Source: Bacteroidetes bacterium ADurb.Bin008 (lineage in GTDB: Bacteria; Bacteroidota; Bacteroidia; Bacteroidales; Tenuifilaceae). From it: DNA of 64,000 bases. The position numbers and the translations under genes were made by a program. This document shows, in pieces, positions 55,722-64,000 of the stretch. The stretch lies in assembly GCA_002071445.1 (NCBI GenBank), contig MWFE01000030.1, forward strand, positions 1 through 64,000, in the 5' to 3' direction. The first letter of the stretch is position 1; every line of letters starts with the position of its first letter. Below the pieces are notes generated by a model, which did not search any database, was not told where the DNA came from, and worked only from the letters and a program-made list of their open reading frames with translations.

Positions 55722-57500
55722 CTACAGCGGTTTGGTTTTCTCCTTAAGCCACGCCCTTTGCTCCTCCTCAAGAAATGGCGAAATTCTGTCGTACACCATT
55801 TTGTGGTAATCATTTAGCCAATCTTTCTCATCGGCTGTAAGCATTTCAACGGCTATGGGCTTGGTATCGATGGGGCAGAGGGTGAGCGTTTCGAAACCGT
55901 AAAACTTTCCAAACTCTGTATCCATCTCCTGTTGGCATGCAATAAGGTTCTCAATGCGAATACCATACTTCCCGGCCCGGTATATGCCCGGCTCGTTGGA
56001 TTGAATCATTCCGGGCTCGAGGGTTACGGGGTTCTCGTTGGGGCGGATGGACTGCGGCCCTTCGTGCACATTGAGGAAGGCACCCACACCATGACCCGTT
56101 CCATGCCCGTAGTTGATGCCGTTGCGCCACATGGCACTACGTGCCAACACATCGAGTTGACTTCCACGGGTGCCTGCAGGAAATTTGACCATGGAAAGCT
56201 GTACCATGCCCTTCAGGACAAGGGTGTAGTCCGTCTTTTCGGCCTTGGTGGGTTTCCCCAGGTGTATGGTTCGGGTGATGTCCGTGGTCCCCTGATGGTA
56301 TTGTCCACCCGAATCGACCAGCAGAAAGCCTTTGGCTTTGATTTCGGCGGCACTGTCGGGGGTTGCGCTGTAGTGCACAATGGCGCCGTTACCGGCGTAG
56401 CCGGCTATGGTATTAAAGCTTTCGCTCACAAAACCTTTCTGTTTTTTTCGGTATTCCAGCAATTTCTCAGCAATTGTTATTTCGGTAATGGTCTCTTTGC
56501 CAATGGTTTTGTCCAGCCAAAAAAGGAATTGGCACATGGCTACACCATCGGATACCATGCTCTGTCTGATGTTTTCCAGCTCAACGGCATTCTTCACGGC
56601 TTTAAGCATGGTTGGAATTCTGATGGTTGCTTTAATGGTAGCCTTTTTAGGTATGAGGGTTGCCAACCTGTGGTTAATCCTGCTTTCGTCTAAGGCAATG
56701 ATGGCATTGCCGTTGAGATTTCGGATAATTTTTTCTATCCTGTTGTATTTCATTACCTTAACGCCCTCAACGAAAAGTTTCTGCTTCAACGTTTTGCTCA
56801 CCTTATCGGGGCTAATGAAAAGGATGGCCTCGTCCATGGTGATAAATCCGTAGGAAAGTACCACGGGGTTGTAATCCACATCGCTTCCCCTGATGTTGAA
56901 AGTCCATGCCACATCATCCAGCGTGGAGATAATGCAGGTATTGGCCTTTAAATCTTTAAGTTTTCCCCGGATATCGGCAATCTTTTCCCTCACTGATTTA
57001 CCTGTGTACACAAGCTTGTGCTCAAAGGCTTTGCCCAAAGGGATGGAAGGGCGGTTGGCCCAAATGATCTTCATCATATCCACATCGCTATTCACCCTAA
57101 GTCCATAGTCAGACAACGTTGATTTTAAGGTCTTTGCCTGAGCATGTGAGAAAAGGCGGCCATCGAAAGCCACCAGATCATTTTTTGATAAGCGGTCTGC
57201 CAACCATGATTCCATGGAGGGTGTATCGGGCAATCCCATTTTACAAAGGTCTATTCCGCTGCCCTCCAGCTCCTTTTCAGCCTGAAGGAAGTAGCGGGAA
57301 TCGGTCCAAAGGGCCGATTTTTTTAAGGTTACCACAAGGGTTCCTGCCGAACCAGTGAACCCCGATAGCCAGGCTCTGGATTTCCAGTGTTCGGGGAGAT
57401 ATTCGCTTAGGTGCGGATCGCTGCTGGGTACGATGTATGCCTTAATCCCGTTCTCGGCCATCTGGCGCCTTAATAATGTCAATTTTTTTAAGCTGTTCAT
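55722..57500 (-). CDS. pepP: Xaa-Pro aminopeptidase (aminopeptidase P, M24B)
   Basis: This 592-residue dinuclear metallopeptidase removes an N-terminal residue before proline. Two creatinase-like N-terminal domains (from SDPHLSEYLPEHW) precede the pita-bread catalytic domain. Metal ligands lie in LLVDSGGQYHQGTTDITRT (two Asp), GHGTGHGVGAFLNVHEGP (His), NEPGIYRAGKYGIRIEN (Glu) and FETLTLCPID (Glu). The three-domain length matches the eukaryote-like form common in Bacteroidota. No signal peptide, so cytoplasmic. It complements the DPP-IV peptidase in proline-peptide breakdown. Confidence 0.95.
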   Translation of the reverse strand: MNSLKKLTLLRRQMAENGIKAYIVPSSDPHLSEYLPEHWKSRAWLSGFTGSAGTLVVTLKKSALWTDSRYFLQAEKELEGSGIDLCKMGLPDTPSMESWLADRLSKNDLVAFDGRLFSHAQAKTLKSTLSDYGLRVNSDVDMMKIIWANRPSIPLGKAFEHKLVYTGKSVREKIADIRGKLKDLKANTCIISTLDDVAWTFNIRGSDVDYNPVVLSYGFITMDEAILFISPDKVSKTLKQKLFVEGVKVMKYNRIEKIIRNLNGNAIIALDESRINHRLATLIPKKATIKATIRIPTMLKAVKNAVELENIRQSMVSDGVAMCQFLFWLDKTIGKETITEITIAEKLLEYRKKQKGFVSESFNTIAGYAGNGAIVHYSATPDSAAEIKAKGFLLVDSGGQYHQGTTDITRTIHLGKPTKAEKTDYTLVLKGMVQLSMVKFPAGTRGSQLDVLARSAMWRNGINYGHGTGHGVGAFLNVHEGPQSIRPNENPVTLEPGMIQSNEPGIYRAGKYGIRIENLIACQQEMDTEFGKFYGFETLTLCPIDTKPIAVEMLTADEKDWLNDYHKMVYDRISPFLEEEQRAWLKEKTKPL

Positions 57501-57525
57501 ATCTGTTGGAATTATCCGATAGAAG

Positions 57526-57533
57526 CAAATGTA
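57526..57533 (-). promoter_or_regulatory. -7 box (TACATTTG) for pepP
   Basis: The minus strand is a full match to TAnnTTTG, 26 bases before the ATG. Confidence 0.45.
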
Positions 57534-57663
57534 CTAATTAATTGAGATCAAACACCTCATGTTCGCTAATTATTAGCTTGTAGGGCAATTAGACAAGGAG
57601 AAGGCCTGAAGGCTGGTCACGATAAAGTGAATATTTTTTTATCGGTTTTCTCAATATAATGTA

Positions 57664-57671
57664 TAACTTTG
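57664..57671 (+). promoter_or_regulatory. -7 box (TAACTTTG) for the ccs-containing transcript
   Basis: A full match to TAnnTTTG, 42 bases before the ATG at 57713. Confidence 0.45.
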
Positions 57672-57712
57672 CTGATTGAATCTCATTTCAAAGAACTACA
57701 TACCGGGTAGCC

Positions 57713-58021
57713 ATGAATATCCTAAAGATTTCAAAAAGCCGTGCACGTGATTATCTGGCAGAGAAATTGGCAAGTAACGTATTGAATGCTAATTTGGAAG
57801 ACCTTGTTACCGTGTTGAGGTACAATTCAATTGGCGGTTTTGAGCAGTTGGATGATTTTGACCTGTTTGAGAATTTGGTGGCGGCATTCCCCGAGTTGGA
57901 ACTGGTTTTTTTGGTTGAAAGCAACGAGAACTACCTTAATATTTCGGTAAAACCGCTGTATATACACGATGAAGAGGCAATTCTTATCGATATCCGTAAG
58001 TTGATTCAGATAATTGGATAG
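57713..58021 (+). CDS. Small cytoplasmic protein of unknown function upstream of ccs
   Basis: This 102-residue, acidic, helix-rich protein has no signal peptide, membrane segment or cysteine. The sequence (SRARDYLAEKLASNVLNANL, then LFENLVAAFPELELVFLVES) has no motif I recognise. A good -7 box precedes it, and ccs follows 37 bases after its stop, so it is likely the leader gene of the cytochrome assembly transcript. Codon use and composition look like the neighbours. A regulatory or assembly accessory role is possible but not supported. Confidence 0.65.
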   Translation: MNILKISKSRARDYLAEKLASNVLNANLEDLVTVLRYNSIGGFEQLDDFDLFENLVAAFPELELVFLVESNENYLNISVKPLYIHDEEAILIDIRKLIQIIG

Positions 58022-58058
58022 CCGCTTTCACTTTTCAGAACATTATCAATGCAGATTT

Positions 58059-61000
58059 ATGGTTAAAAAGTTTTTAGCCTCGCCCATGCTGACGGCTGCA
58101 CTTATCATTGCCTTTGGCGTATCGTGTGCCCTGGCCACTTTCATTGAGAACGATTTCGGCACTGCTGCCGCTAGAACTCTTATTTACAATGCACGCTGGT
58201 TTGAGGCGATAATGCTCCTGCTGGCCATCAACTTTCTGGTTTCGGCATTTGCACGAAAGCTTTACCGCAAAGAGAAATTTTCCGTTTTCCTCTTTCACCT
58301 CAGTTTTGTGATCATAATGCTTGGGGCAGCCATCACACGTTATACCGGTCATGAGGGTTCAATGCACATCCGCGAGGGAGAGACATCCAGTAGCTTTGCC
58401 TCAATCCAAAACTGGCTGAAAGTTGAAGCAGCAGGTGCGATGGTTGACGAAAGGGAGGTGAATTTTACCTCCGTTTCGCGCAACAGGTATCGAAAAAACT
58501 TTGCCATCAATGGCAAGGAGTGTAGGGTTGAACTTGCCCATTTCATTCCTCATGCCGTGGAGACAGTGGTTGAACACCCTGCAGGTTACCCCGTGGTATC
58601 GTTGCAGTTGAAAGATGGCGATGGCATTACTGTGGCAAATGTACATCCCGGTCTTGCAAACAAATCCCGTAGGTTATCCATAGGCTTTGCCGGTACCGGG
58701 AATCACGATGTGACCCTCTCCTTATCCGATTCCGGATTGTTTGCCCTTTCGTTATATCCGTTGACTAGAGAGGATATGGTAGCCGGAGAAGCCAGGGGAA
58801 TCCCTGCCGGAACCCCTTTTCAGTTAGACAAACAGGTTTCGTACCGCATAGGCAACCTGCTTTTTGCCTTTAGGAACTTTTGGCCCAAAGGAAAGGTGAT
58901 GATGGCTTACTCCGATGATCCGTCCGTTCATGCGGCCGATGCGTTGCACCTGATGGTCAGCGTGGATAATCAGACAGAAGAGGTATTTGTACCCAACTCA
59001 GAACCTGAGAATGGCGCCGTGAAACAAAAGGTTAATGGCATTGATTTCAGTTTTAAGTACTCGCCAAAGATTATCGAAATTCCCTTTGGCATAAGGCTAA
59101 ACGAATTTGTGCTGGAACGGTATCCGGGATCGCAGAGCCCGTCATCCTTCGTATCGAACGTTGAAGTGATTGACCAACGGTTGAAAAGCGAATTGCCCTT
59201 TAGCATTTACATGAATAACATTTTGAGCTACGGAGGGTACAGGTTTTACCAAAGTTCGTACGATTCGGATGAACGGGGAACCTACCTGTCGGTGAATAAG
59301 GATTTTTGGGGAACTGCCGTTTCTTATTTCGGGTATCTGTTGCTGGTTGTGGGAATACTTTGGTCCCTTGTGGCTCCCAATACAAGGTTTCGTCAATTGC
59401 TGACTAAATCGGCGGCAACGGCCATGGTGTTGTTAGCCATGTTTTTGGCTCCTTCTGCTTTTGCACAAATGCCATCATCTCCTGATGCATCGCTGGCCGA
59501 TAGGTTTGGCCAACTGGTGGTGCAGGATAAGGGGGGCAGGATGAAGCCCATGAGCACCCTTACGGGTGAAGTGTTGAGGAAACTCAACGGAACCAACAGG
59601 TTCCATGGGCAATCGCCCGGTCAGGTGTATCTGAGCATAAGCGCATTCCCCGATCGCTGGCAGTACGTTCCGCTGATTAAAATAAAAAGCAGGGAACTGC
59701 AATTGTTCCTCGGTGTGCAGGGACGAATGGCTTGTTTTGTTGATTTTTTTGACCATGAGCATGGGTCAACATACAAGTTGGGGCAACTGGTTCAGGATGC
59801 CTATGCGCTAAAGCCCCAACAGCGAACAAGTTTACAAAAGGATGCCATTAGGGTTGACGAAAAGGTTAATATTTTCTACATGATATCATCGGGGCAGATG
59901 GTGAGGCTCTTCCCTGTTCCCCATAAACCCCATGAGCCGTGGTTGACCTTGGCCGAAGCCATGGGTAATGCTGACTCATCGCAGGTAAAGGTTATTGCCA
60001 ATAGCTTTGCTGAAATGCTGTACGCTGTGCGTGCGCACAGCCAGAGCGATTCGTTGGATAATGCCTTTAAATCCATTGAGTCGGTTATAGACTACCAGCG
60101 CCAATATGGCTCATCGGTAATGCCAACAAGTGGTAGGATAAAAACAGAAAATCTGGCGAACAGGCTGCTTATTTTCGAAAGGCTAATCCCATTCTACGGC
60201 TTGGCAGGATTGGTGCTTCTGATTTTGGTATTCGTTCAGCTGGTAAGTAGCAGGGTTTCGGGGAACTGGCTCTATTCCGTTCTCTACATTCTTTTGGCCG
60301 TAGGCTTTGCTGTCCACACCATTGCCATTGGCATGCGTTGGTACATAGCGGGAAGAGTTCCCCTGAGCAATGCATACGAAACCATGATTTACATTGCCTG
60401 GGCAACGATGCTTGCAGGATTCATTTTCTCAAGGATGACTAAGGTTGTTGTTCCGGCAACGGCCTTAATCAGTACGCTTACGCTCTTCGTTGCCCACCTG
60501 TCGTGGATGGACCCTGAAATATCCAACCTTGTTCCTGTACTGAAATCGCACTGGCTGACCATTCATGTTGCCGTCGTTACGGCAAGCTATGGATTCTTTG
60601 GCTTGGGGGCCATGTTGGGCCTGTTTAACCTGGTGCTGTTTGCGCTGAAAAACGAGAAGAATCGAAATGTAATTGACAAGCAGATAGATAGAATAACCGA
60701 TATCAATGAAATAAACCTTACCCTGGGGTTATACCTGCTTACCATTGGTTCGTTTTTGGGAGCTGTTTGGGCAAACGAGTCGTGGGGAAGATACTGGGGA
60801 TGGGATCCCAAGGAAACATGGGCATTGATAACCATTCTGGTTTACACGTTTGTTGTTCACATGCGGTTGATTCCGGCATTTAAGACGCCATTCAGCTTCA
60901 ATTTTGCTTCGCTAATAGCCATTGGTTCAGTGCTAATGACCTATTTCGGCGTAAATTACTACCTGTCGGGGTTACACAGCTATGCCGGAGGAGATTCTGC

Positions 61001-61118
61001 ACCCGTACCTACATGGCTTTTCATCGTTGTTGGCCTTATCCTGTCGTTTTCTTTCTTTGCATGGTATAATAACAGGTTGGTCGATGGATACCAAAATTCG
61101 GTGGAAAAAGAGAATTGA
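58059..61118 (+). CDS. ccs: Cytochrome c assembly protein, fused ResB-CcsA (system II)
   Basis: This roughly 1019-residue membrane protein transports heme and ligates it to CXXCH apocytochromes. The N-terminal ResB/Ccs1 part has helices near residues 10-30, 45-65 and 75-95, a large periplasmic domain and a helix near 430. After a second periplasmic segment come the CcsA helices with the heme-handling tryptophan-rich motif WGRYWGWDPKETW and flanking histidines. The TTG at 58014 would extend it by 15 residues with no support; the ATG at 58059 is preferred. It implies c-type cytochromes such as NrfA-type reductases elsewhere. The alcohol dehydrogenase follows seven bases later. Confidence 0.92.
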   Translation: MVKKFLASPMLTAALIIAFGVSCALATFIENDFGTAAARTLIYNARWFEAIMLLLAINFLVSAFARKLYRKEKFSVFLFHLSFVIIMLGAAITRYTGHEGSMHIREGETSSSFASIQNWLKVEAAGAMVDEREVNFTSVSRNRYRKNFAINGKECRVELAHFIPHAVETVVEHPAGYPVVSLQLKDGDGITVANVHPGLANKSRRLSIGFAGTGNHDVTLSLSDSGLFALSLYPLTREDMVAGEARGIPAGTPFQLDKQVSYRIGNLLFAFRNFWPKGKVMMAYSDDPSVHAADALHLMVSVDNQTEEVFVPNSEPENGAVKQKVNGIDFSFKYSPKIIEIPFGIRLNEFVLERYPGSQSPSSFVSNVEVIDQRLKSELPFSIYMNNILSYGGYRFYQSSYDSDERGTYLSVNKDFWGTAVSYFGYLLLVVGILWSLVAPNTRFRQLLTKSAATAMVLLAMFLAPSAFAQMPSSPDASLADRFGQLVVQDKGGRMKPMSTLTGEVLRKLNGTNRFHGQSPGQVYLSISAFPDRWQYVPLIKIKSRELQLFLGVQGRMACFVDFFDHEHGSTYKLGQLVQDAYALKPQQRTSLQKDAIRVDEKVNIFYMISSGQMVRLFPVPHKPHEPWLTLAEAMGNADSSQVKVIANSFAEMLYAVRAHSQSDSLDNAFKSIESVIDYQRQYGSSVMPTSGRIKTENLANRLLIFERLIPFYGLAGLVLLILVFVQLVSSRVSGNWLYSVLYILLAVGFAVHTIAIGMRWYIAGRVPLSNAYETMIYIAWATMLAGFIFSRMTKVVVPATALISTLTLFVAHLSWMDPEISNLVPVLKSHWLTIHVAVVTASYGFFGLGAMLGLFNLVLFALKNEKNRNVIDKQIDRITDINEINLTLGLYLLTIGSFLGAVWANESWGRYWGWDPKETWALITILVYTFVVHMRLIPAFKTPFSFNFASLIAIGSVLMTYFGVNYYLSGLHSYAGGDSAPVPTWLFIVVGLILSFSFFAWYNNRLVDGYQNSVEKEN

Positions 61119-61124
61119 TACGCT

Positions 61125-62282
61125 ATGGAAAATTTTGATTTTGTCAATCCGGTTAGAATCCTTTTCGGAAAGGGGAAAATTGCCGAATTAGGCAATGAGA
61201 TTCCCAAAGATGCCACAGTAATGATGACTTACGGAGGGGGGAGTATAAAGTGCAATGGCATATACGACCAGGTGATGGCAAACTTAAAGGGATTTAATGT
61301 GTTGGAATTTGGCGGCATTGAGCCCAATCCAAAATACGAAACGCTGATGAAAGCGGTGGAGTTGTGCCGCAGGCACAGGGTCAATTTTCTGCTGGCAGTG
61401 GGCGGAGGATCGGTGCTTGATGGGGCTAAGTTTATTGCTGCTGCTACTCACTACGAGGGCGATCCCTGGCAAATGGTGGTGTGTGGAAGGGCTGAAGCGA
61501 TTGAGAAGGCCATTCCGTTGGGTGCGGTGCTTACGCTGGCTGCAACCGGCTCGGAGATGAACTCGGGAGGTGTCATTAGTCGCTTGTCCACGCAGGAGAA
61601 GTATGCCTTTGGCAGCCCATTGCTCTTCCCCAGGTTCTCCATTTTAGACCCTACCTATACTTACTCTTTGCCTGCCAAACAGGTAGCCAATGGGATTGTG
61701 GATGCATTTGTACATGTAACCGAGCAGTACCTGACATACCCCACACAGTCGCTGGTGCAAGACCGATGGGCCGAGGGGATATTACAAACCCTGATAGAAA
61801 TTGGTCCGCAGGCAATGAGCGAACCCGAAAACTACGATGTCCGGGCAAATTTGATGTGGAGTTGTACCATGGCCTTAAACGGCATTATTGCCGTTGGGGT
61901 ACCCACCGACTGGGCAACCCATCTGATTGGCCATGAACTCACTGCTCTGTTTGGACTGGCTCATGGGGTAACGCTGGCCATTGTCCTTCCCCGCTTGCTG
62001 ATGGAAACACGTAGTGAGAAAAAATTAAAGCTGTTGCAGTATGCTACACGTGTATGGGGCATTTCCGGGGGATCCGAGGATAATAGGATAGGGCAAGCCA
62101 TAGAGTTAACCGAGAACTTTTTCCGTGAATTGGGCATAAAGACGCGTTTTTCGGAACACGGAATTGGCGAAGAACAATTGCTGCCAATTGTGCAACGTTT
62201 TGCATCGCGGAGGTGGAAGATTGGCGAAAACAGGAGTCTCGATGCAGAAAAAATACGAAAAATTCTCATCCAATCGATTTAA
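61125..62282 (+). CDS. Iron-containing alcohol dehydrogenase, YqhD/BDH type
   Basis: This 385-residue NAD(P)H-dependent reductase of aldehydes is of the group III, YqhD-like or butanol dehydrogenase class. It shows NPVRILFGKGKIAELG, the nucleotide loop GGGSVLDGAKFIA, TLAATGSEMN, and the metal ligands in VDAFVHVTEQ (Asp, His) and the two histidines of IGHELTALFGLAHG. It lies six bases after ccs, so the genes are co-transcribed although functionally unrelated. The likely role is aldehyde detoxification or fermentation end-steps. Confidence 0.93.
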   Translation: MENFDFVNPVRILFGKGKIAELGNEIPKDATVMMTYGGGSIKCNGIYDQVMANLKGFNVLEFGGIEPNPKYETLMKAVELCRRHRVNFLLAVGGGSVLDGAKFIAAATHYEGDPWQMVVCGRAEAIEKAIPLGAVLTLAATGSEMNSGGVISRLSTQEKYAFGSPLLFPRFSILDPTYTYSLPAKQVANGIVDAFVHVTEQYLTYPTQSLVQDRWAEGILQTLIEIGPQAMSEPENYDVRANLMWSCTMALNGIIAVGVPTDWATHLIGHELTALFGLAHGVTLAIVLPRLLMETRSEKKLKLLQYATRVWGISGGSEDNRIGQAIELTENFFRELGIKTRFSEHGIGEEQLLPIVQRFASRRWKIGENRSLDAEKIRKILIQSI

Positions 62283-62299
62283 TAAACCCGGTGATAGCA

Positions 62300-63121
62300 A
62301 TGAAAACCGACTTAAACAAAAACGCTACCCTCTACTTCCTCTTGTTGCTATTGATATCCATTGGAGTTTTTAGCTTAATCCTTGTTTACAACCGGAATCT
62401 TTACGAGGCGATTACGTATGAGGATCGCTTTGTCGAGTACCTTGGTTTCATTTTCCTTTTGGTGGCAGGGTTCTACGTGCTACGAAGCAGTATCCTTGGA
62501 TTAAGGAAAAACGTTAGGACACAGGGGATGAATTCATTCCTGCTTATCGTTGGGATAGTGTTCGTGATTGCGGCTTTCGAGGAGATTAGCTGGGGACAAA
62601 GGATTTTCGGTTTTGGCACTCCCGAAAGGTTGATGGAAATTAATAGGCAACAGGAATTCAATTTTCACAATATCGATAAGAAGTTTTTCGATAGGGTTCT
62701 TGATAGGGCAAATATTCTATTCGTATTGTTTTCCACGGTTATGCTCATTTTGAAAAAGGATCATTTGCTTGGCATAAAACTTCCCGATGTTCACCTGACA
62801 CTCGCCTTTGCCATAATCCCTTTTTATCATCAGTACAATGAGGTTTCATTAGATTTTTACCATATTCTCTATCTCCCGATTGCTATTATCGCTGTCCGTG
62901 CCGCAATGCAAAAAAAACGGGGGGAGGTGGTTGCCGCCACGATTACCATACTGATGACATTTGTGCTGCTTTGGCTGCATAGGAAGTACAATCATCATTT
63001 TCCGCTGCATAACAATAGCGCCAACGAGATTAAAGAGACCCTCTTTTCGCTGGTGTGTGCATACTATGCATTTGTGATTTTCAGGGATACCAAAGCCTTA
63101 ACCGAAGGTCAAAGTCAGTAA
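62300..63121 (+). CDS. Uncharacterised multi-pass membrane protein with EExSWGQR motif
   Basis: This roughly 273-residue integral membrane protein has seven to eight predicted helices. A conserved-looking cytoplasmic or interfacial motif FEEISWGQRIFG lies at residues 93-104, followed by FNFHNIDKKFFD with a histidine at 123. A second histidine-rich stretch, LHRKYNHHFPLHNN, lies near the C-terminus. An acidic pair before SWGQR in a membrane protein suggests an active site, but no reaction can be named. The frame extends upstream to 62213, overlapping the dehydrogenase; the ATG at 62300, 18 bases after that stop, is preferred. Confidence 0.75.
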   Translation: MKTDLNKNATLYFLLLLLISIGVFSLILVYNRNLYEAITYEDRFVEYLGFIFLLVAGFYVLRSSILGLRKNVRTQGMNSFLLIVGIVFVIAAFEEISWGQRIFGFGTPERLMEINRQQEFNFHNIDKKFFDRVLDRANILFVLFSTVMLILKKDHLLGIKLPDVHLTLAFAIIPFYHQYNEVSLDFYHILYLPIAIIAVRAAMQKKRGEVVAATITILMTFVLLWLHRKYNHHFPLHNNSANEIKETLFSLVCAYYAFVIFRDTKALTEGQSQ

Positions 63122-63178
63122 CGGTTGGACTAAAGAGGCTAATATGTTGTGGAAGACCTCTTTTCGTACCACAAAGAC

Positions 63179-63553
63179 TTACAGCGATATTAAATATTCG
63201 TGAAGAACCAGTGGATGGCAATGCTTGGGGTCTTTGGCTGCGTAAACCAGCGTTATTTTTTCCTCCTTACCCAAACGTTGTAAAAACTCGTTTCCAAAGC
63301 CGTTGGCTTTGAGCTCCTGCATATACTTTGCCGAGAACTCGTCCCATCGGGCCGGATCGTGTCCAAACCATTTGCGCAGCTCGGTGGATGGGGCTAAATC
63401 TTTATTCCACTCGTCAATTTGTGCCGCTTCTTTCGATATGCCTCTGGGCCACAACCTGTCAACCAGTACCCTGTACCCATCGTATGGTGAGGATTCTTCA
63501 TATACCCGTTTTATGGCAATTTCAGGCATGGTGATATGGAGTTTACTTTGCAT
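63179..63553 (-). CDS. DUF488 family protein (YeaO-like)
   Basis: This 124-residue protein belongs to DUF488. It shows KRVYEESSPYDGYRVLVDRLWPRGIS near the N-terminus (only residues up to the WPRG core are diagnostic), FGHDPARWDEFSAKYMQEL and the C-terminal LVYAAKDPKHCHPLVLHEYL. The conserved cysteine/histidine pair lies in KHCHP. Function is unknown. Monocistronic, divergent from nothing nearby. Confidence 0.88.
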   Translation of the reverse strand: MQSKLHITMPEIAIKRVYEESSPYDGYRVLVDRLWPRGISKEAAQIDEWNKDLAPSTELRKWFGHDPARWDEFSAKYMQELKANGFGNEFLQRLGKEEKITLVYAAKDPKHCHPLVLHEYLISL

Positions 63554-63706
63554 TTGTTTAGCAGTAAAACAGATAAGTCGGCCAATTGTTGAGAGTCAAC
63601 CGCACTTTTTGCCCCTTTTCCGCTCTCTTTTTGGCGTAGTTCTTCCCCCGACCAGGGTGTTTCGCCCGATACCATCTTTGGTCGCCCAAAGGGCGATTTG
63701 AAGATG

Positions 63707-64000
63707 CTATTTTAAGGCAACGAATAGGCTGATTTCGGGCTTTTTTCCCAAACTCCTGTCGTCGTGAAGTTCAAAGTCATTCAGCATTTCGGAGGCCCGG
63801 TATCCCGATTGCGGGAGCCATTGGGTGTAGATATACCGCTTCATCCGCCCCATGGTTACTCCCCATGCAATCCTGCTTTTGGGTTTAATGGTGAATACGG
63901 CGTAGGTAATGGCCGGTATTTCGTAGTAGCTGAAACCTTCCGGTATCATGTCGCATTGTGTTACCACATCGCCAACGATGTACTTAAACGTCTGCGCTCC
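63707..64000 (-). CDS. GyrI-like/AraC effector-binding domain protein, 5' end missing
   Basis: The C-terminal ~98 residues of a gene whose start lies beyond the window end. In-frame sequence runs to the edge (AQTFKYIVGDVV just before QCDMIPEGFSYYEIP). The remainder, TYAVFTIKPKSRIAWGVTMG, YTQWLPQSGYRASEMLNDFE and the final PEISLFVALK, matches the effector-binding (GyrI-like) domain found alone or at the C-terminus of AraC-family regulators. Which of the two it is cannot be told from here. Confidence 0.8.
   Translation of the reverse strand, partial: GAQTFKYIVGDVVTQCDMIPEGFSYYEIPAITYAVFTIKPKSRIAWGVTMGRMKRYIYTQWLPQSGYRASEMLNDFELHDDRSLGKKPEISLFVALK

Noticed and set aside
55540..55809. An 89-codon plus-strand frame between the S24 repressor and pepP
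   Set aside because: It starts with TTG and runs antisense into the end of pepP. The hydrophobic part has no recognisable fold; at most a relic.

Overview
The window reads as chromosomal DNA of a member of the Bacteroidota, most like the Bacteroidales/Marinilabiliales side. The signs are a TonB-dependent receptor with a carboxypeptidase-like N-terminal domain, a protein with a type A C-terminal sorting domain for the type IX secretion system (T9SS), a GldI-like FKBP lipoprotein, a fused ResB-CcsA cytochrome c assembly protein, LytTR/His_kinase signalling, and many start-proximal TAnnTTTG boxes (the Bacteroidota -7 promoter element) with few Shine-Dalgarno sequences. No insertion sequence, prophage, CRISPR array or rRNA was found. 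Gene order looks like ordinary core chromosome with a few accessory modules.

Layout. 1-4.7 kb: TonB-dependent receptor, LytS-like kinase and LytTR regulator in one operon, next to a broken TPR fragment. 4.9-11.6 kb (+): Hsp20, a DUF349 protein, pyrG, yidC. 11.7-22.7 kb (-): siaC/siaB phospho-switch pair, rlmL-like methyltransferase and DEAD helicase, a C-terminal processing protease, guaA, then rpsA-STAS-rnz. 23-27.2 kb (+): nucleotide-sugar genes (UDP-xylose synthase, rfbD, a phosphohexomutase) and yjbQ. 27.2-29.1 kb (-): TatD and PhnP-like hydrolases and a tiny lipoprotein. 29.4 kb: an RsmI-like methylase. 30-34.5 kb (-): nrnA, a gldI-like gene and three two-domain FKBP lipoproteins in one operon. 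34.6-38 kb: ndk, DUF721/recF, a membrane TPR protein, ribH. 38-42.5 kb (-): an ABCG-like transporter with two exported partners. 43-52 kb: MATE pump, a TPR protein, a T9SS cargo protein, a DPP-IV family peptidase. 52.2-52.5 kb: two leucine tRNAs. 52.6-55.5 kb (-): a self-cleaving-type repressor followed by a radical SAM DNA-repair pair. 55.7-64 kb: aminopeptidase P, ccs, an alcohol dehydrogenase, a membrane protein, DUF488, and the end of an effector-binding-domain gene.

The most striking observation is that both glutamine amidotransferases in the window, CTP synthase (pyrG) and GMP synthase (guaA), have glycine where the family has its catalytic glutaminase cysteine, and both carry further changes in the glutaminase half while the synthetase half looks intact. 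Read directly from the codons (GGC at 9031-9033; GGT on the minus strand of guaA), this predicts that both amination steps use free ammonia. The second is a compact, probably DNA-damage-controlled operon at 52.6-55.5 kb, whose promoter -7 box overlaps a perfect 6-5-6 palindrome. The third is the run of seven FKBP-like domains in four lipoproteins downstream of nrnA, tied to gliding/T9SS by the GldI-like member.

Limits: everything here is read by eye from sequence and translated frames; no alignment or database search was possible, and promoters are consensus matches only.
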